Assembly (NCBI GenBank): GCA_003116995.1
Contig: BDSL01000004.1
Coordinates: 1,054,001 to 1,118,000 of the forward strand
Length of the DNA: 64,000 nt
Reading direction: 5' to 3'
DNA from: Yamagishiella unicocca
Taxonomy: Eukaryota; Chlorophyta; Chlorophyceae; Chlamydomonadales; Volvocaceae
Shown here: piece after piece, positions 1-13,092 of the stretch
Layout: each line of letters begins with the position of its first letter
Position numbering within the stretch: position 1 is the first letter of the stretch
Translations under genes and position numbers: made by a program
The notes under the pieces: generated by a model
Databases searched by the model: none
What the model was told of the DNA's origin: nothing
Seen by the model: only the letters and a program-made list of their open reading frames with translations

Positions 1-83
1 CTGCGTATCGCGTTAGTGGTTGCGGGTCGGGAGGAAGGCGGGTACATGCTTTTGACAGACTCCTGATCCAACCATCTAAACGA

Positions 84-3000
84 GTGCGAGCGGCTTCAGT
101 ACCGGTACCTTGCGTGTCGATGGATGTCGTTACCGAAACCCAACGCCCTCTCTGTGGGCTCCGTGTTCCCATCAACACAACAGGTTTGTCTTACGGCACT
201 GGCCTGCCACCACCACCCACCACCGCTTCCGCGGGTTTGGCGGACCCGCGGCCCATACTGGGTCCTGACGGCCTCCCAATGAACATGCCACGTCCTTTCT
301 ACCTGGTGCCGGCCGACGGCACACAACCTTCTTCGGCCCTTGGGATGTACGGCGGCGCCCCTGGGTTCGTGCTTCCTCCGTACGGTCGTGCTGAGGGCTC
401 CCGCCCGTATCTCAACCTGCCGGGGCTTTCGAAGCTGCGGGACTCCTCCGACGTGGACTCCAGCAACGAGAGCATGCGGCATCACTTGATGGTGGGTCGT
501 GCGTCAATTTACCGCTAAGCCGTGAAACTCCACAAAAAGTGAACGTCCGGGCGGCGCGTAGAGCACGACCCAGCGATGGGAGGCGAAGGAGGGAGGGGAT
601 TTGTGAACAGTAGAAAATCTGGCTAGACACCTAAGGCCGTGGAGAATAAAACAGAGGAACGAGCCGGCTGCCGGCGTACTAGGTTTCGGAAGTACCGTAA
701 CGTTGACTACATGTTATTGACTGGAAGAAGTAGGCTGTAGGTGGCAAGTCTAATCATGTAAATTGTGCGTGTTTGTGACCCGGTCTCTTCCTAGTTGGCG
801 TACCTTTATATCTGCCTTTGAATTGTGTCATCCGCAGCATTGGAAAGATTGCACGGGCGTCCCCAACCTTGATTGCAAACTGTCTTTTCCGGCCCGCTTC
901 TCGCATTCCGCGCAGGGGCCTGGGGCGCGGGCTAGGGCCGCGGCGGCGGAGGCCCTGCGCTTGGCTTCTCGCAGCAGCCTTGACAGCGACGACGGCCTCC
1001 TGCAGCGCAGCTACGGGCAGCTGGAGCTGGCTGCGCTAACGGCGCGGCCCGTGCGCTTCGACCAGCGGCGTGCTCATTTGGAAGACATGCAACAATCTAC
1101 ACGGATTGGCGCGGCGGCACCACAGCCACTGGATACGCGGCAGGCGGGGGCTCAGTCACGCCCGTACGCAGGACTCGGCGGCGCCTCTGCCGCTAGTGCC
1201 GCTGTAACCGGCTCTGACAGCGAAGAAAGCGGCGCTGTCGCACATGACGGCCTTGGGAGGGCCCGCGGGTCGGAGCTCAGCAGCTTCGGCATGGGCAGCA
1301 GCACGCGGCCATCGCTACAGGGCAGTGAGACTGGCACCGCACTTGTGCCACACGGCAGCGCAGCTGTGCCTGCGTACCTGACAAAAACGTTCGCACCTGA
1401 AAGAGGCGGAGAGGGCGGCTCAAGCACATCTGCTCGCGCTTCTTTGCCGCGACAAGGTAGCGACCGTGGCTTGCCTCCGCCAGATGCCAACGCCACAATA
1501 CGCTCCATATCCAGCTCCGCTTCGGCGTCACGCCCTTCTCCGAATGCAACTGTTCCCACCAGTGCCGTAGCGTCGCGTGTAAGCAGCTCCGCAGCCAGCG
1601 AGTCATCCACACGCACCGGCGCAGCGGCATTGGCGGCAACACATCGCGAGGAGGGGTCCGTAATAGAGGAGGGCGCAGCGGGATATGCCAGTGCCTCTGC
1701 TGCCCATAATGCTGCCCCCACTGGTGTGGATGCTGTACTGGAGATGGCCTCCTCTGCCGGTCGTGATGGCGGCTCGGACAGCGTCTCAAAGGAGGGATCG
1801 CTGGCGCAGAGCGTCGGCTCGACCAAGGCGCCCAACTTGGCAGCAGCGGCACCCACTGCAGGCTCCGACGTCGTGGCGGCACAAGCCGCTTCGCTGTCGC
1901 CCACCGAACCAGTCCGTGCAACAGCTCTCACAATGACGGAGCCTGCCACGCCGGCTGTGGGCGACGACGAATATGTATCTGACGAAGACGAGTATGCCGA
2001 CCAGATCCACAACGTGCATTTCGGGTCCTCGGATGACGACGCTGTTCTGGAGCTCGACGAGGACCTCGAAAGTGAGGCGATTGAGGAAGACGCAACCCAA
2101 AGTCCGGGAGCCGACTTGAGCGGGGCAGGATCCGCGCCCGCCTCTGCCAGCGATGTGCTGGAGCTAGAGAAGATAGGGACCGAGGCTTCTGGGGGGGAAG
2201 CTGAGGAAACGGTCCAGGATGGTGCCGACGCGGCGGCTGGCGAGCACGGCGCCGCTGCATCAGAGGTTGGTAGTCGTCAAGCCAACAGTAGCGGTGGTGT
2301 CCGCGGCGCCGCCAGCCAAGGGTCGCGCGCAGGGTCTGAGAGCGAAGTCCAAGTGGCGACGGCAGGCAGCGAGCGTGGCGGCGTCGGTGGGCGGTATGAT
2401 GCCGGCAGTGGGCGGTATGATGCCGGCAGTGAGACCGAGAACGCAATGCACTTTGCGCTCTCTGACGACGAACTGCTCGACGATGCTGAGGTCAGCCGGG
2501 TGCTGGACGCAGAGGACGCCCAAGACGAGGAGAATGAGCCGGAAGACGACGACGAGCTTTTCCTGGCAGGCCAGGGCGACGTGCTTGACGACTCCAGCCC
2601 CGGCATCGATGTGGACCTGAGCGTCAGCTCATCCCGCAGGGGCAGCATACCTGGAGGCGCGCAGGCCAGCATTACGGTTGAGGGCGAGCCTGTGGGGGAG
2701 CCAAATGGGGAAGAAGTCGAGGGGCAGGAGGAGGGTGACAAGGAGGAGGGGCAACTTCGGGGTGGCAGTGGCAGCCGAGTTGCTTCAGCCGTACCATCTG
2801 TCGTACAATCCGCCGTGCAATCGCGGGTCGCATCGTTTGCATCCTTAGCCGCCGTCAGCAGCGAAAGGCCAGGGTTTTCCCTGCCAGCGAGCGACTACAC
2901 AGCCAGCGCATCAGGCCAACAGGAGCACGATACTCTTGCTGATGCAGGAAGCATGGCCGCTGCGAGCAGAAGAAGAAGCAACATCAGCGGCGGCGGCGAT

Positions 3001-4566
3001 AGCATTGACGACGCCAGCGGTGGTGACGCTAGCCGGACCCAGCAGAGCGCACCAGGGCCCTCGCACACCCGCGCGTCGTCACTTCGCAGCATGCCCGATT
3101 CCATGGGAGGCGACAGGGCCTCGGTTGGCGGCACGGACGTCGAGAACCACCGCGGCAGCGGAGCTGGAGCCGAGGCAGCTGGGGATGATATCAACCTACT
3201 TTCCTCCTTGGAGCGCACGCGCGCGTCTTCTCACGTCGGCAGCACCGGCTTGGTGCACGTGGCGACGGCACCCTCGCAACAGCAGGCCGGAGGCGGAAGT
3301 GTGCAGCCGCCACGGGCCATATTGACGCCTCTGCAGCCTTCGTCCTTACAGACTGGTTCTGCTGCGGTGTACGCCTCAGGATCACCACAGCAGCCGGGGT
3401 CACCAGGTGCGTCTACAATTGCCCGGCGCCAACCTGTGCAGCCCGCGTGCGCGCTCGCATCGAATCTGTGAGAATTCAAGAGCTAGCTAAATATCTCCAC
3501 ATTTAGCTCATTGCATCAGGCACCGCGGCCGCTAATGTGTGTCCCCTCGCAGGCAAGCCGCCATCGCTGGCGGAGTACCATGGGCCTACTAGTCGGCTCT
3601 GGCGACCGCCGTCCGCGCAGCAGCCGCATGACCCCCTGTCAAGCAGCTCCGAAACACTCATGGCTTCAAGCGAGGCCAGCACTCCTGCCCCCGACCCGCT
3701 CACTCGCGCGCTGCGCGACGGGGACCGCCGCGCCCAGGTGGTGGGGCCAACGAGCAGCCTCGCAAGGGCGGCAGCGCGTGCAGAGGCCATGGGATTGGTG
3801 GACTCCATGGACGGCTCCTCCTTGGACGTTTCAGCCAGCACGGAGAGCATCTCTGCTTCCGCGGTGTCGTCATTGTACGCAGTTGCTGGCGTCACGATAC
3901 CCCGGCAACTAGCGGATCTGCCCACTTCTGTGACGGCGAACATCCTGGCCCGGGATATGCAGCGTGTCGCCCTCAGACGGACGGACCAAGAAGCTGATGA
4001 ATCCGAGGACGACTCTGAAGACGAGGGGCCAGACCCCAACGTCCTACAACAGGCTTTGTTGCTCAGGCCTGCCTATGCGGGGGTGGAAACAGCCCTGCCG
4101 GGTCGTGGGAACAACCGCCGAGACGGTGCAGTGTTCCGGCTGCGGCAGTACGGCGCGCGCCGTCGCAAGCTGATGCAGCAGGTACGTGCCGGACCCTGCC
4201 ATCTTTCACCACCGAAATCTGCTGGTTCGCATGTCCGTTCCCATGTACGTCAAACGGGCAGGATCGTGCACGCACTCAAAAGCATTCTGCGTTGCGGGAT
4301 GGAACAGCGGAAGCGTAATGGAAGCAAATTCATGCCTTAAGCGCTCGCCTTTGTGTGGTTGATGATCACAGCCTTTTGATAGTTGCCAGTCTTCACACTA
4401 AGACCTGATCCACCTGCCCGCCTGTGTGGTACAGATTGGAGTAAAAGACTCGCTCCTTATGTCCAGCGCGACCAGCCTGTCAACTGACAGCTCAACTGGA
4501 AGCGCCAGCGAGGATGGTGACGGCATCGTGAGCCTTGGCCGGACCGCTGTGAGGCGCGGTCTGTGA
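84..4566 (+). CDS. Large acidic Ser/Ala-rich protein, 3' part (hypothetical)
   Basis: I do not recognise this protein. Four exons join in frame: up to 491, 916-3406, 3553-4181 and 4435-4566 (TGA 4564-4566); each intron has a GT donor and a CAG or TACAG acceptor. The frame is open to the left of base 84, so earlier exons probably lie outside the window. The 830-codon second exon is very rich in Ser, Ala, Gly, Asp and Glu, with acidic runs near 1960-2080 and 2440-2600 and many SRAGS/SRVAS-like serine patches that could be phosphosites. A 21-bp in-frame duplication at 2389-2430 repeats GRYDAGS. The third exon has an ordered-looking stretch (residues VTIPRQLADLPTS) and an acidic patch before a basic GARRRKLMQQ. 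No catalytic motif or membrane span is visible. The long upstream open frame 763-915 is intronic. A scaffold or disordered signalling protein is possible, but that is only a guess. Confidence 0.6.
2389..2430 (+). repeat. 21-bp in-frame tandem duplication
   Basis: Two perfect consecutive copies of a 21-bp unit inside the large exon of the first gene. They encode GRYDAGS twice and keep the frame. Confidence 0.9.
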
Positions 4567-5522
4567 TGGTAGTACCTGCCCGCCGTCAAAACCATTCCAC
4601 GAAACAATAACAGTGCTGCTGATACATGTTTGGGCGAACTGGACTGAACAGGTGGGCGTAGGTGGTTGCAAGTTGATGCATTAAAACGAATGCCAGTACT
4701 AGCCCACAACTGACATTTGGGGCAAGGATTCGTCCGACAACCTCCTTACAAGTGATGGAATTGGCCTCATATGACTTCTTCAGACGATGAGCGTTACAGC
4801 TTCGCTGCCCTTATCATTTCAAAGGAGCTTCAATGAGCTCGCCTGTACATACGTGTGATACGTTTAGGCCCTACAAGTGGTTCATTACGTTAAATTCACA
4901 ACACCTAGATATGTGACTACTAGAAGTTCAGCGAATTTCAACTTCATGTAGCTATGTATGTACTCCATGGCTTGAACATCGCAGCAGGGACTCCCGGCAA
5001 CGTTTAGGATCATGTCTCACGTAGCCCCCCCTGTCAAGACATGCTTTGCAAAACGCCATGGCACTTCGTGTAATGGCATATTCCATACGTTCCCCATGCT
5101 CCTCTATGACACGCTCCCTGCAATGGCTGGCAGAAAATAACGAAACACTCGTCGCTCGGCCTGTCAGCCATCGGACATCGCCTCGAAGCAGTTACATGCA
5201 AGGGGGCACAATGTTGATGTACGCTGTCGACGTCGCTCGAGACAACACAATGCCCATATAAGAGTTCCCAAGGCATGGGAATTAGCCTCAGACACAAGGT
5301 ATACATGTTGCGGTTCCTTTCCTGAGACACAAGTACATACGTTGCGATTCTTTAGGCGATCATGCTCTACAAAGGTACAAATACAGTGTCTCGTAGTAAC
5401 CCCCACCATGGCGACCGCATTGTTGCCCAGCTATGTTGTTGGAGCGGCGGCGTCACTACAAGCTGGACGTGCGCCAGCGACGTCACTACATGGGGCGTCA
5501 CTGCCCTTCTTGTACATGGCAC
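4567..5522. other. Convergent intergenic region
   Basis: This lies between the stop of the Ser/Ala-rich gene (+) and the stop of the first glutamate kinase gene (-). I see no supported gene. It should hold the 3' UTRs of both. TGTAA, the usual volvocine polyadenylation signal, occurs on the minus strand at 5192-5196. Confidence 0.6.
5192..5196 (-). terminator. Candidate TGTAA polyadenylation signal
   Basis: TGTAA on the minus strand, about 330 nt downstream of the stop of the first glutamate kinase gene. TGTAA is the usual green-algal poly(A) signal; assignment rests on motif and distance only. Confidence 0.4.
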
Positions 5523-8500
5523 TCATGTCTCCACACCGTATGAAGCCTCCGTTGGGGTCGAAGTGGACGCTGATACGTAGAGTCGCGCCATGGCCTTCGT
5601 TACCGGCCGGCAGCTGCCGTCGCTACCAACAATTTCTCCCTTGCAATGTGCTTGGGGCGCGGCCCAGGCCTTGAAGCTCTCCCCTGACCCCACAGCTTGA
5701 AGCCCCGCAGCAGGCTTCTCGGCTGCCGGTGCCGCATCCGCCGGTGCCTTGGTAACCTTAATCTCCTCATTGGACCCACCTTCCTCACTCGCTGCTAGCA
5801 GCACCAAGTTGCCCCTGCAGATGAGGACCATCCGCAGAAAAATCGTGAAGATTTGCAGGATACCCACTGCACATTAATAACATTTAGGCAGCCTACCTGT
5901 GGACCACCACTTCCAGGCTCAGATCGCACGGAAGGCAGTCGTCTTGGGCGTCGCCGCTGACCTCGCCTCCACTGCTGCCAGCACGGCTTGGGCCCTCGGC
6001 GCCGACCAGCAGGACCGACAGCTCCGCAGCAGCGATGCTGATAAGGCCGCGGGCAAACTCGCAGCCCGACGGATCTAGGAGTGACACGCATTCCTGTGCA
6101 GCGGGACCGGTAGAAGCACTGGCTCACCACCCACTTTTGTGTCACATGAACACGGATCATCCTTATAGAGGATAGCCCGTAGCAGGGCCACAGAAAGCAG
6201 AAACATTGGTCTAGGTACAGGCCACTCTCCGGTCTCCCCACCTGCAGGTGGAAGTCGCCCACCACCTGCATGATGCCCGACGCCAGCAGTGGGCGGTGTC
6301 TGTCCCGTACGGCGCGCACGGCGGCTGCGCTCAGCCATATCGCACCCCTGCGGCCGACGCAACACGGAACCAGGATTTTTTTGGACAATGGCAGACATTG
6401 TCAAGAACCTTCGACGGCGAGCCATGCAGTAAAGCGCCACTTTATACGGGTGTATGACAGGACGGCTCAGGCATATTTCACAGCAAAACAGCATCGGCAG
6501 ATTAAACCTCATATTACAATTACATCGCAATTTGTCTCCTCCTCGCCCCTGCACGCACCTGACCGGCACCGACAGGATCCAGCGCTTGCGGCCCTTGAGG
6601 CTGTGCGGCAGCGGGAAGAACTTGGTGCCCAGGCGGAGCTCGCCCTGCAGACGGGAGGACCGGGAGCTTGCTAAATGTAATATCTTCAGGTGGCAGGGTT
6701 TTCGCCCTTTTTCCGGCTTCGAGGAAGCCGACACCCCTTGTCGCGTTCAGAAGCGCGTATTGCGGACCGGGTTCACCTCAGGGGCTGGCGCGCAGGGACA
6801 GGGCCTAGCGCGGCGTGAGGATGGGATTGAGGCGGAATCTGATGTCAAATCCAGGCGACGCGTCGCGTAGACTAGAGCCTGGGCCCGATTTCGGGGGCTG
6901 TGCTGAATCCATGAATTGCATTGACGTGCCATGCCCCGCAGCAGTCTTCGGCTGTCACGGACACTAAGTGCAACACTAAAACCACGACTAGTGCCCGCGA
7001 ATCGATCATGCCGGTGCTGGGCCATGACATACGCGTCGACCAATCGCAATGGTGCCAGCTTTCTTCTATTCCAAAACAGTCTTACTACTCTTCTGCGTGT
7101 CACGCTAGTCCTCGCACCTACCTGTGCGATGCGCACGATGTTCTCGGGCACGGTGCTGTTGCAGATGACCATGGTGCAGCCGGCAGCGGTTGCGATACGG
7201 CCGGCGGTGAGCTTGGTGGCCATGCCGCCGGTACCCCACTGCGTGCCTCGGGTGCTGGTGTCAGCGTTAAGGTGAGAGATATCCTCCACCTCGTAGATGG
7301 GCGTGGCGGTGGGGTCGTCCTTGGGGTTCGCTGTGGGGAGAGAGGAAGACAGGAGGGCGACAGAGCAGTCGGTCGGCAATGATGTGGGTCAGTCGCCCTC
7401 CTGCGGCAGCCAACCACCTTTTTACCTTCCAGGTATGGGCCAAACTACGGCTTCACAACGCCTCGCATGCACTCCGTTTTCTTGGCCTTGCGCTAGCTTC
7501 TGGCCAGCCACTCACCTGTGTACAGGCAGTCCACGTCCGTCAGCAGGAACAGCCAGTCCGCCTGCACCAGCGCCGCCACCTGCGCCGACAGTGTGTCGTT
7601 GTCGCCGAAGCGAAGCTCCTGGACTGCCACGGTGTCCTGGGCGGGAGGGGGCAACACATCGGGTATTGCCTCAACTTAGCTACATGAACAAAAAACGTAC
7701 CAATGCTGGCTGGTAAAACGGCTCATTAACCCAGATGGAGCGCCGTCCCCAAAGCACACGTGGTACGGTTTGGTTACGCGGTAAAGTTTGGGATTTCGCA
7801 ATTGTCCAGGGTTTGGGAGGAAGAGCTAGCGATAAATGCGGCGATCTGAGCGATGACCTCAGATAGCCACTTGCTCGCTGACTCACGTTCTCATTGACGA
7901 TAGGGATAACGCCGTATGCAAGCAGCTCCGTAAACGTCGTGCGCGCATTGAGATACTGGCTGCGGTTGGCTAGGTTATCTAACGTCAGCAGCAGTTGGGC
8001 GCAGGTCTGCATCGAAACGAAGTAAGAGGTCAGGTACAAGATATGCTGTGCACCACGCTGTCAGCAAGCGTGGCAGCCTACAAGCTCCCTAGGCCAGCAA
8101 TAATCGCGGTCTCCGTTCGCGATGGCGCGAAGAGTGGAGTCCGATGCAGTGAAATGTCGGGAGACTGCGCACCCACCAATCCCAGCGCCGCCAGGAATTC
8201 CTCATAATACTTGATCAGTTGAACTTGGCCTATAGCTGCCAAGGCACGCTTCTTCAGAGGCTCTGGCCCGGGAAGCGCCAAGTGCTGAGAGCCGATGCCG
8301 ACAGCGCCGCTGGTAACGATGATGACATGGTGGCCTGCAAGATGTGAATATTAAATCTTTACTTGCGTCGAACGTGAACGCTACTGGAAAGTGCTGTTCG
8401 CCAGGTAGCACCGACTGGAGCCGAACGTCGACGTCTCTGCTCACCTTCGGCACGCAAATCCTTGATCGCCTCACACAACCTTGCCAGGTTTGAAAGGTTG

Positions 8501-8723
8501 AGCGTGTGGTGCTCAGGGCGTACAAGGCTGGAGGTACCGACTTTGATCACCTGCGGCGCAGGCGGCCAGAGGCAGCCGTTGGTCACGATGGCGACCGCAA
8601 GGTGAACTGTCAGAGCGTGGCACCCACAAAAATGGAGGATTCAGTACCAAGCATCTCTTTCACGTAGCCTCTTGGCTTGGTGCCATCCTGGGCGCCCGAC
8701 GAGGGTTCGCGTGGAAGAGCCAT
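5523..8723 (-). CDS. Glutamate 5-kinase, copy A (ProB-type with PUA domain)
   Basis: Phosphorylates L-glutamate to gamma-glutamyl phosphate, the first step of proline synthesis. Exons on the minus strand: 8628-8723, 8445-8550, 8177-8334, 7887-8006, 7516-7636, 7122-7330, 6559-6644, 6242-6347, 5897-6093 and 5523-5814. All phases close, giving 496 aa. Family motifs in order: [10 protein letters not shown] (N-terminal kinase strand), [13 protein letters not shown] across the exon 4/5 junction, [19 protein letters not shown], then [19 protein letters not shown] leading into a PUA-like C-terminal region ending VVVHRGNLVLL. The start ATG opens a 32-codon exon that splices in phase to VIKVG. Compared with copy B, exon 9 carries a 14-codon Gly/Ser/Asp-rich insertion and the last exon is about 46 codons longer and unrelated beyond LVLL. 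No clear transit peptide is seen, so cytosol or plastid is open. The family is certain; that this copy is active is inference. Confidence 0.88.
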
Positions 8724-9560
8724 GATCCGACAGGACCACTATCGTCGTCGCAACGGGGTCTACGCAGCTGCACAAAATGCCAAAAAATAATTTAATTTGC
8801 TTACTGTCTGCAAGTGTCAAACCTTGCAGGCTACAAGGGTCGGCTCCCAGCAGCTTAATAAGGTATGAGCCCTTAGCACGGTGTCACCTGGTAAGGATAA
8901 AGCTTCAATTTTGCATCTGCTTATATTAAGGCAGGACTCACGATATATAGCATTTATATGGGTGTAGGGCTGGAGCTATTGGAACCTGCAAGAGCCCGGA
9001 ATTCCGTCAGTCGGACATTTCGCGTCGTACCGCAAATTTCTTGACCATGGTGGTTGCAAGGGCGTTTCAAAATTGTTATGTCGCCGACAACCTCCCATAT
9101 TTCACGGTATCCGCATGACTGGTATCACCTTCAAAGGGCATACCGATTTTCAGAGTCGTAAGACGAGCATATCCACCACGCCAGCCTCATCGCCGATGGT
9201 ATCCCAACAATCCCCAAAGCTAGGGAAAAAATCATCGATATTCCTAGCTATGAATACCATAGTTCTGAAGTTGGTTTGTTGAAGATCGCGCCCGACCCTC
9301 TGCTCGACTTATAACCAAGCATTAAGCGCCGAGGTTGCCATCGCGTTTCACCTCCAATCACTTAAATGCTTGCCTCCTGCTGAAAAATCTACACCGTTCG
9401 CACCGTGTCAAGGACACCTTCGACACGATGAAAAACTTGATGTTTAATACGAGCACAATCGATCTGGTCTACCGTTTTCTCCTAATCATTCCTACCTAAC
9501 AATTCGACCGCACCGGACAGAAACACAATTCCAATTACGCAAACGCAGCAAAAAAATTGC
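8724..9560. other. Intergenic region between the glutamate kinase copies
   Basis: No coding sequence supported. It should contain the copy A promoter and the 3' UTR of copy B. The AT-rich part near 8941-8960 carries TATA-like sequence. Confidence 0.6.
8953..8958 (-). promoter_or_regulatory. Candidate TATA box for glutamate kinase copy A
   Basis: TATAAA on the minus strand, about 230 nt upstream of the copy A start codon, in a locally AT-rich patch. A motif match only. Confidence 0.3.
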
Positions 9561-12500
9561 TTAGGACACAGCCAACTGCTGCAACTCCTCCCCTGCTGCC
9601 GCGGCTGCTACATTGGCCTGGCCATTGGCGCGCCCCGCCTTTGCACCGTTTGGTGTGGTCGCTGTTGGGTCCTCGTCGCTGTCCACCTCACTGGCAAGCA
9701 ACACCAAGTTTTCCCTGCGGGTTGTTGACGAGTGGCTCCATTACTATGTATATCAAATACGGAAACAGCAACGGGCAGACCACAACCCCTGCAGCAGTCC
9801 ACAACGTCGATGAAGCCATGCCTTGATGATTGGCCGGTCGTTCACCCCCCGCCCTCCACCTCCGCCCCGCCCTGCCAACCCTCACTTACCGGTGCACCAC
9901 CTCCTCCATGGTGGGAAAGCCCAGCTGCTCCGCCATCGGCTTGCCTCGGCCGCTGCCCGCCACCGCGCTCACCTCCTCGCTGGAGAAGTTCACAAGGCCG
10001 CGACCAAACTCCACCCCGGTCGCGTCACAGAGCGACACGCAGTCCTGTGGCAGAGCGACAACAGCAGCAGCAAACATCAGCAGCCCGCAACGTGCACTGC
10101 TATGTCCCGCAGCAACTGCGTGGTATCAACCCCAGCCGTGCACCGGGTGCCTTGGCAGGCCGCAAAGTGCGTGCTCCCCTAACTATGTAGCAAGCCGATA
10201 ATGTACTGGGGTGCAAGCTGGAAGAATCCCGACCTACGCCGTCCCCTCCCTCTTTTCCTCTCCCTGCTTCCCTCCCCCCTCCCTCTGCCCCTACCGAGCC
10301 GCCCCCACCTGCGTGTTGAATGCACCCGCCACTTGGGTGATCCCCGCCGCGAACAGCGACTTGTGCTTATCTCGCACCGCATGCACGGCGCCCGCGTCCA
10401 TCCACAGCTGGCCCCTGCGGATGCGGACAGCAGCCGGGGAGGTAAGGAAGGGAATGCCGAGACGGGAGGGGGCCACATCGTGGGCTGTTGCCGCGACCGC
10501 GACGGCTGAGCTATGCGATCTGGGTCAGAGCCTCACGCACGGGGGTCGACAACTAGCCCCGCCTCCCGGCGGCTGGCTCCCCTAAACCCACGGCCGATCT
10601 TTCTCGACAGGGTCGGACGGAATCCAAGCCCCCCCCCGCCTCACCTGACCGGGACCGACAGGATCCAGCGCTTGCGGCCCTTGAGGCTGTGCGGCAGCGG
10701 GAAAAACTTAGTGCCCATGCGGGGCTCGCCCTGTGTGCGGAAGACGAGGGAGGCGTGAGCCGATGCGATCCTTGGGTCATCCGAACCCGGGGAGGGGGAG
10801 CCCCTGTCTGCACACCTTGACGATCCGCACGATGTTCTCGGGCGCGGTGCTGTTGCAGATGACCATGGTGCAGCCGGCAGCGGTTGCGATACGGCCGGCG
10901 GTGAGCTTGGTGGCCATGCCGCCGGTACCCCACTGCGTGCCGCGGGTGCTGGTGTCAGCGGTGAGGCGCGAGATATCCTCCACCTCGTAGATGGGCGTGG
11001 CGGTGGGGTCGTCCTTGGGGTTGGCTGCGCGGAGAGAGGAAGACAGGAGGGCGACAGAGCAGTCGACGATGATATGGGCCGGCCGCAGGGCTGGGACGTT
11101 AACCCACATGGCTACGGGACCCCAGGAATGAGCATAGAGCTTCACAACGTCTTGCATGCTGGCATGTACCCCACCTTCTTGGCCCTGCGCTAAATCCTGG
11201 CCAGCCACTCACCTGTGTACAGGCAGTCCACGTCCGTCAGCAGGAACAGCCAGTCCGCCTGCACCAGCGCCGCTACCTGCGCCGACAGTGTGTCGTTGTC
11301 GCCGAAGCGAAGCTCCTGGACTGCCACGGTGTCCTGCGCGGGAGAGGGCCCAGGATACATGGGCGAACCAGGGCCGGGGCGTTCAGGGCCTCTCCCGACG
11401 TCCTCAGGAACTCCAACGGGTCCAGCAGGGCGCCGAGAATCCAGACAGCTGTAGCCTATCCCCTAGTACCAATGTGAAAGCCCATACGACAGTTGCTAAT
11501 TCCGTGCGCTAGGCTGCCCGCATCCCCTCGAACCCAGGGCCATCCTCACGTTTTCATTCACGACAGGGACCACGCCGTACGCCAGCAGCTCCGTGAACGT
11601 GTTCCGCGCGTTGAGGTACTGGCTGCGGTTGGCTAGGTTATCCAGGGTCAGCAGCACCTGGGCACACGTCTGCAAAGGGAGGAGGCGCACGGCGGGGCCC
11701 CGGATGAGCAGTGAGCACACCCCGCTGGCGCGCAGCTCGTGGGGATCTCCCTAATCCGGCCAAGGAGACGGAAGGACGAAGTAGGACTGCACTCCAGCCA
11801 CGTGCCTGTGTCAAACCTCCCACCTCGCACCACCCATCGCCATTGACACTGGATAAGCAACCCACCACGCGCCGTGCGACCCGCCCCAGGTCCCCGCCCG
11901 AAACCCACCAGCCCCAGCGCCGCCAAGAAGTCCTCGTAGAACTTCATCAGATGGACCTGCCCCACCGCCGCCAGAGCCTGCTTCTTCGCCAGCCCGCTGG
12001 GCTTGGTGGCGAGGCCCAGACGCTGACAGCCCACGCCCACCGCGCCACTCGTGACGATGACCACGTGATGACCTGCGTATTTGCCGTACCGGGAGCCGTA
12101 CAGTAAGCGTCCTGAAGTCGGGGGCCTTGACCGGGCCCATGCACTTGAAGCTGGGCATGCGACCGCAATGGCCCCTCTGCACCGACATACACGAACCCTG
12201 GGCGTCCGCGCTCAGGTCCATTCAGCTGTGAGACCTCCCCAGGAGGCCGGCAGGTGGGCGGGGCCCGCGCAGCTACGCCACAGCCGGCCGTACCTTCATG
12301 CTTGAGCAGCTTGATGGTTTCACATATCCGCGCCAAGTTGGTGAGGTTGAGCGTCTGCTGCTCCGGCCGCACAAGCGACGAGGTGCCCACCTTGATCACC
12401 TGTGTTCACCGGCGGTTAGACACGGTTCTGGTATGTTAGTTGGGTTTGGTAAAAAGAGGGAGTGTCTGCGATTCGACGAAGGATGGGATATCAGCACGGA

Positions 12501-13092
12501 TGTGGGTCGCACTGAGAGACGCAGCAACCGTACCAAGATCAGGGCCCTGAAGGGCGAGTGCTACGGCCACAGCAGGGCAATATGCGGCACAGGAGCACAG
12601 ATCAAAACGTTTTGACGAGCATTGGCAACCTGTTTTAGATATGAGCCGCTTCGAGCGTAATTGATGTTAGGTACCAGGTGAACGTTTCCGACCGGCAGCG
12701 AACCCTAACCCTCGAAGGGGGCAAGCGCACTCAAACTGCGTGCGGTACGTTAAGGCTGAGTATTCACCCTCTCTTCATAGGCGACAAGTGTCCGCAGACG
12801 GCTACATGTCGAAGTTCGAGCCGCACGTTGCAATCCGACGTCGCTTTCGCCAGATGCAACTGCCGAGGCGACGCGACATTGCATAGCCGCGCGGCTACTT
12901 GTAATCAACAAACCCAATTCACATTGGGCGATAACGTTCATTGGCAACGCAGCGTCTCCCCGAGGCTGGGCGACCGATCGAGCCGCCTTGGTAACCCCCA
13001 ATACTCACGAAGATATCCCCTGTGCTTAGCGCCGCCTTAACAGGTCCTTTCCCCTTGAGCTCGTGAGCCTTTTGGCTTGAGGTTCGCTCCAT
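9561..13092 (-). CDS. Glutamate 5-kinase, copy B (ProB-type with PUA domain)
   Basis: Same enzyme family as copy A and arranged head-to-tail with it. Exons: 13009-13092, 12294-12399, 11909-12072, 11550-11669, 11213-11333, 10816-11024, 10645-10730, 10309-10414, 9890-10044 and 9561-9714; all phases close, giving 434 aa from the ATG at 13092. An in-frame ATG at 13119 would add nine residues. The first exon ends GDIF just before [10 protein letters not shown], exactly where copy A ends SSIF, which supports both starts. Motifs: [49 protein letters not shown] and VVHRENLVLL. The C-terminal tail is acidic, then Ala/Gly/Asn-rich, and ends at TAA 9561-9563. Intron 1 is 609 nt against 77 nt in copy A, while every other intron sits at the same codon and phase. 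This copy is nearer the usual family length and may be the ancestral enzyme. Confidence 0.9.

Noticed and set aside
763..3471. Single 902-codon gene starting at 763
   Set aside because: Its first part has no coding character and its end runs through a splice donor; the exon 916-3406 joins neighbours in phase.
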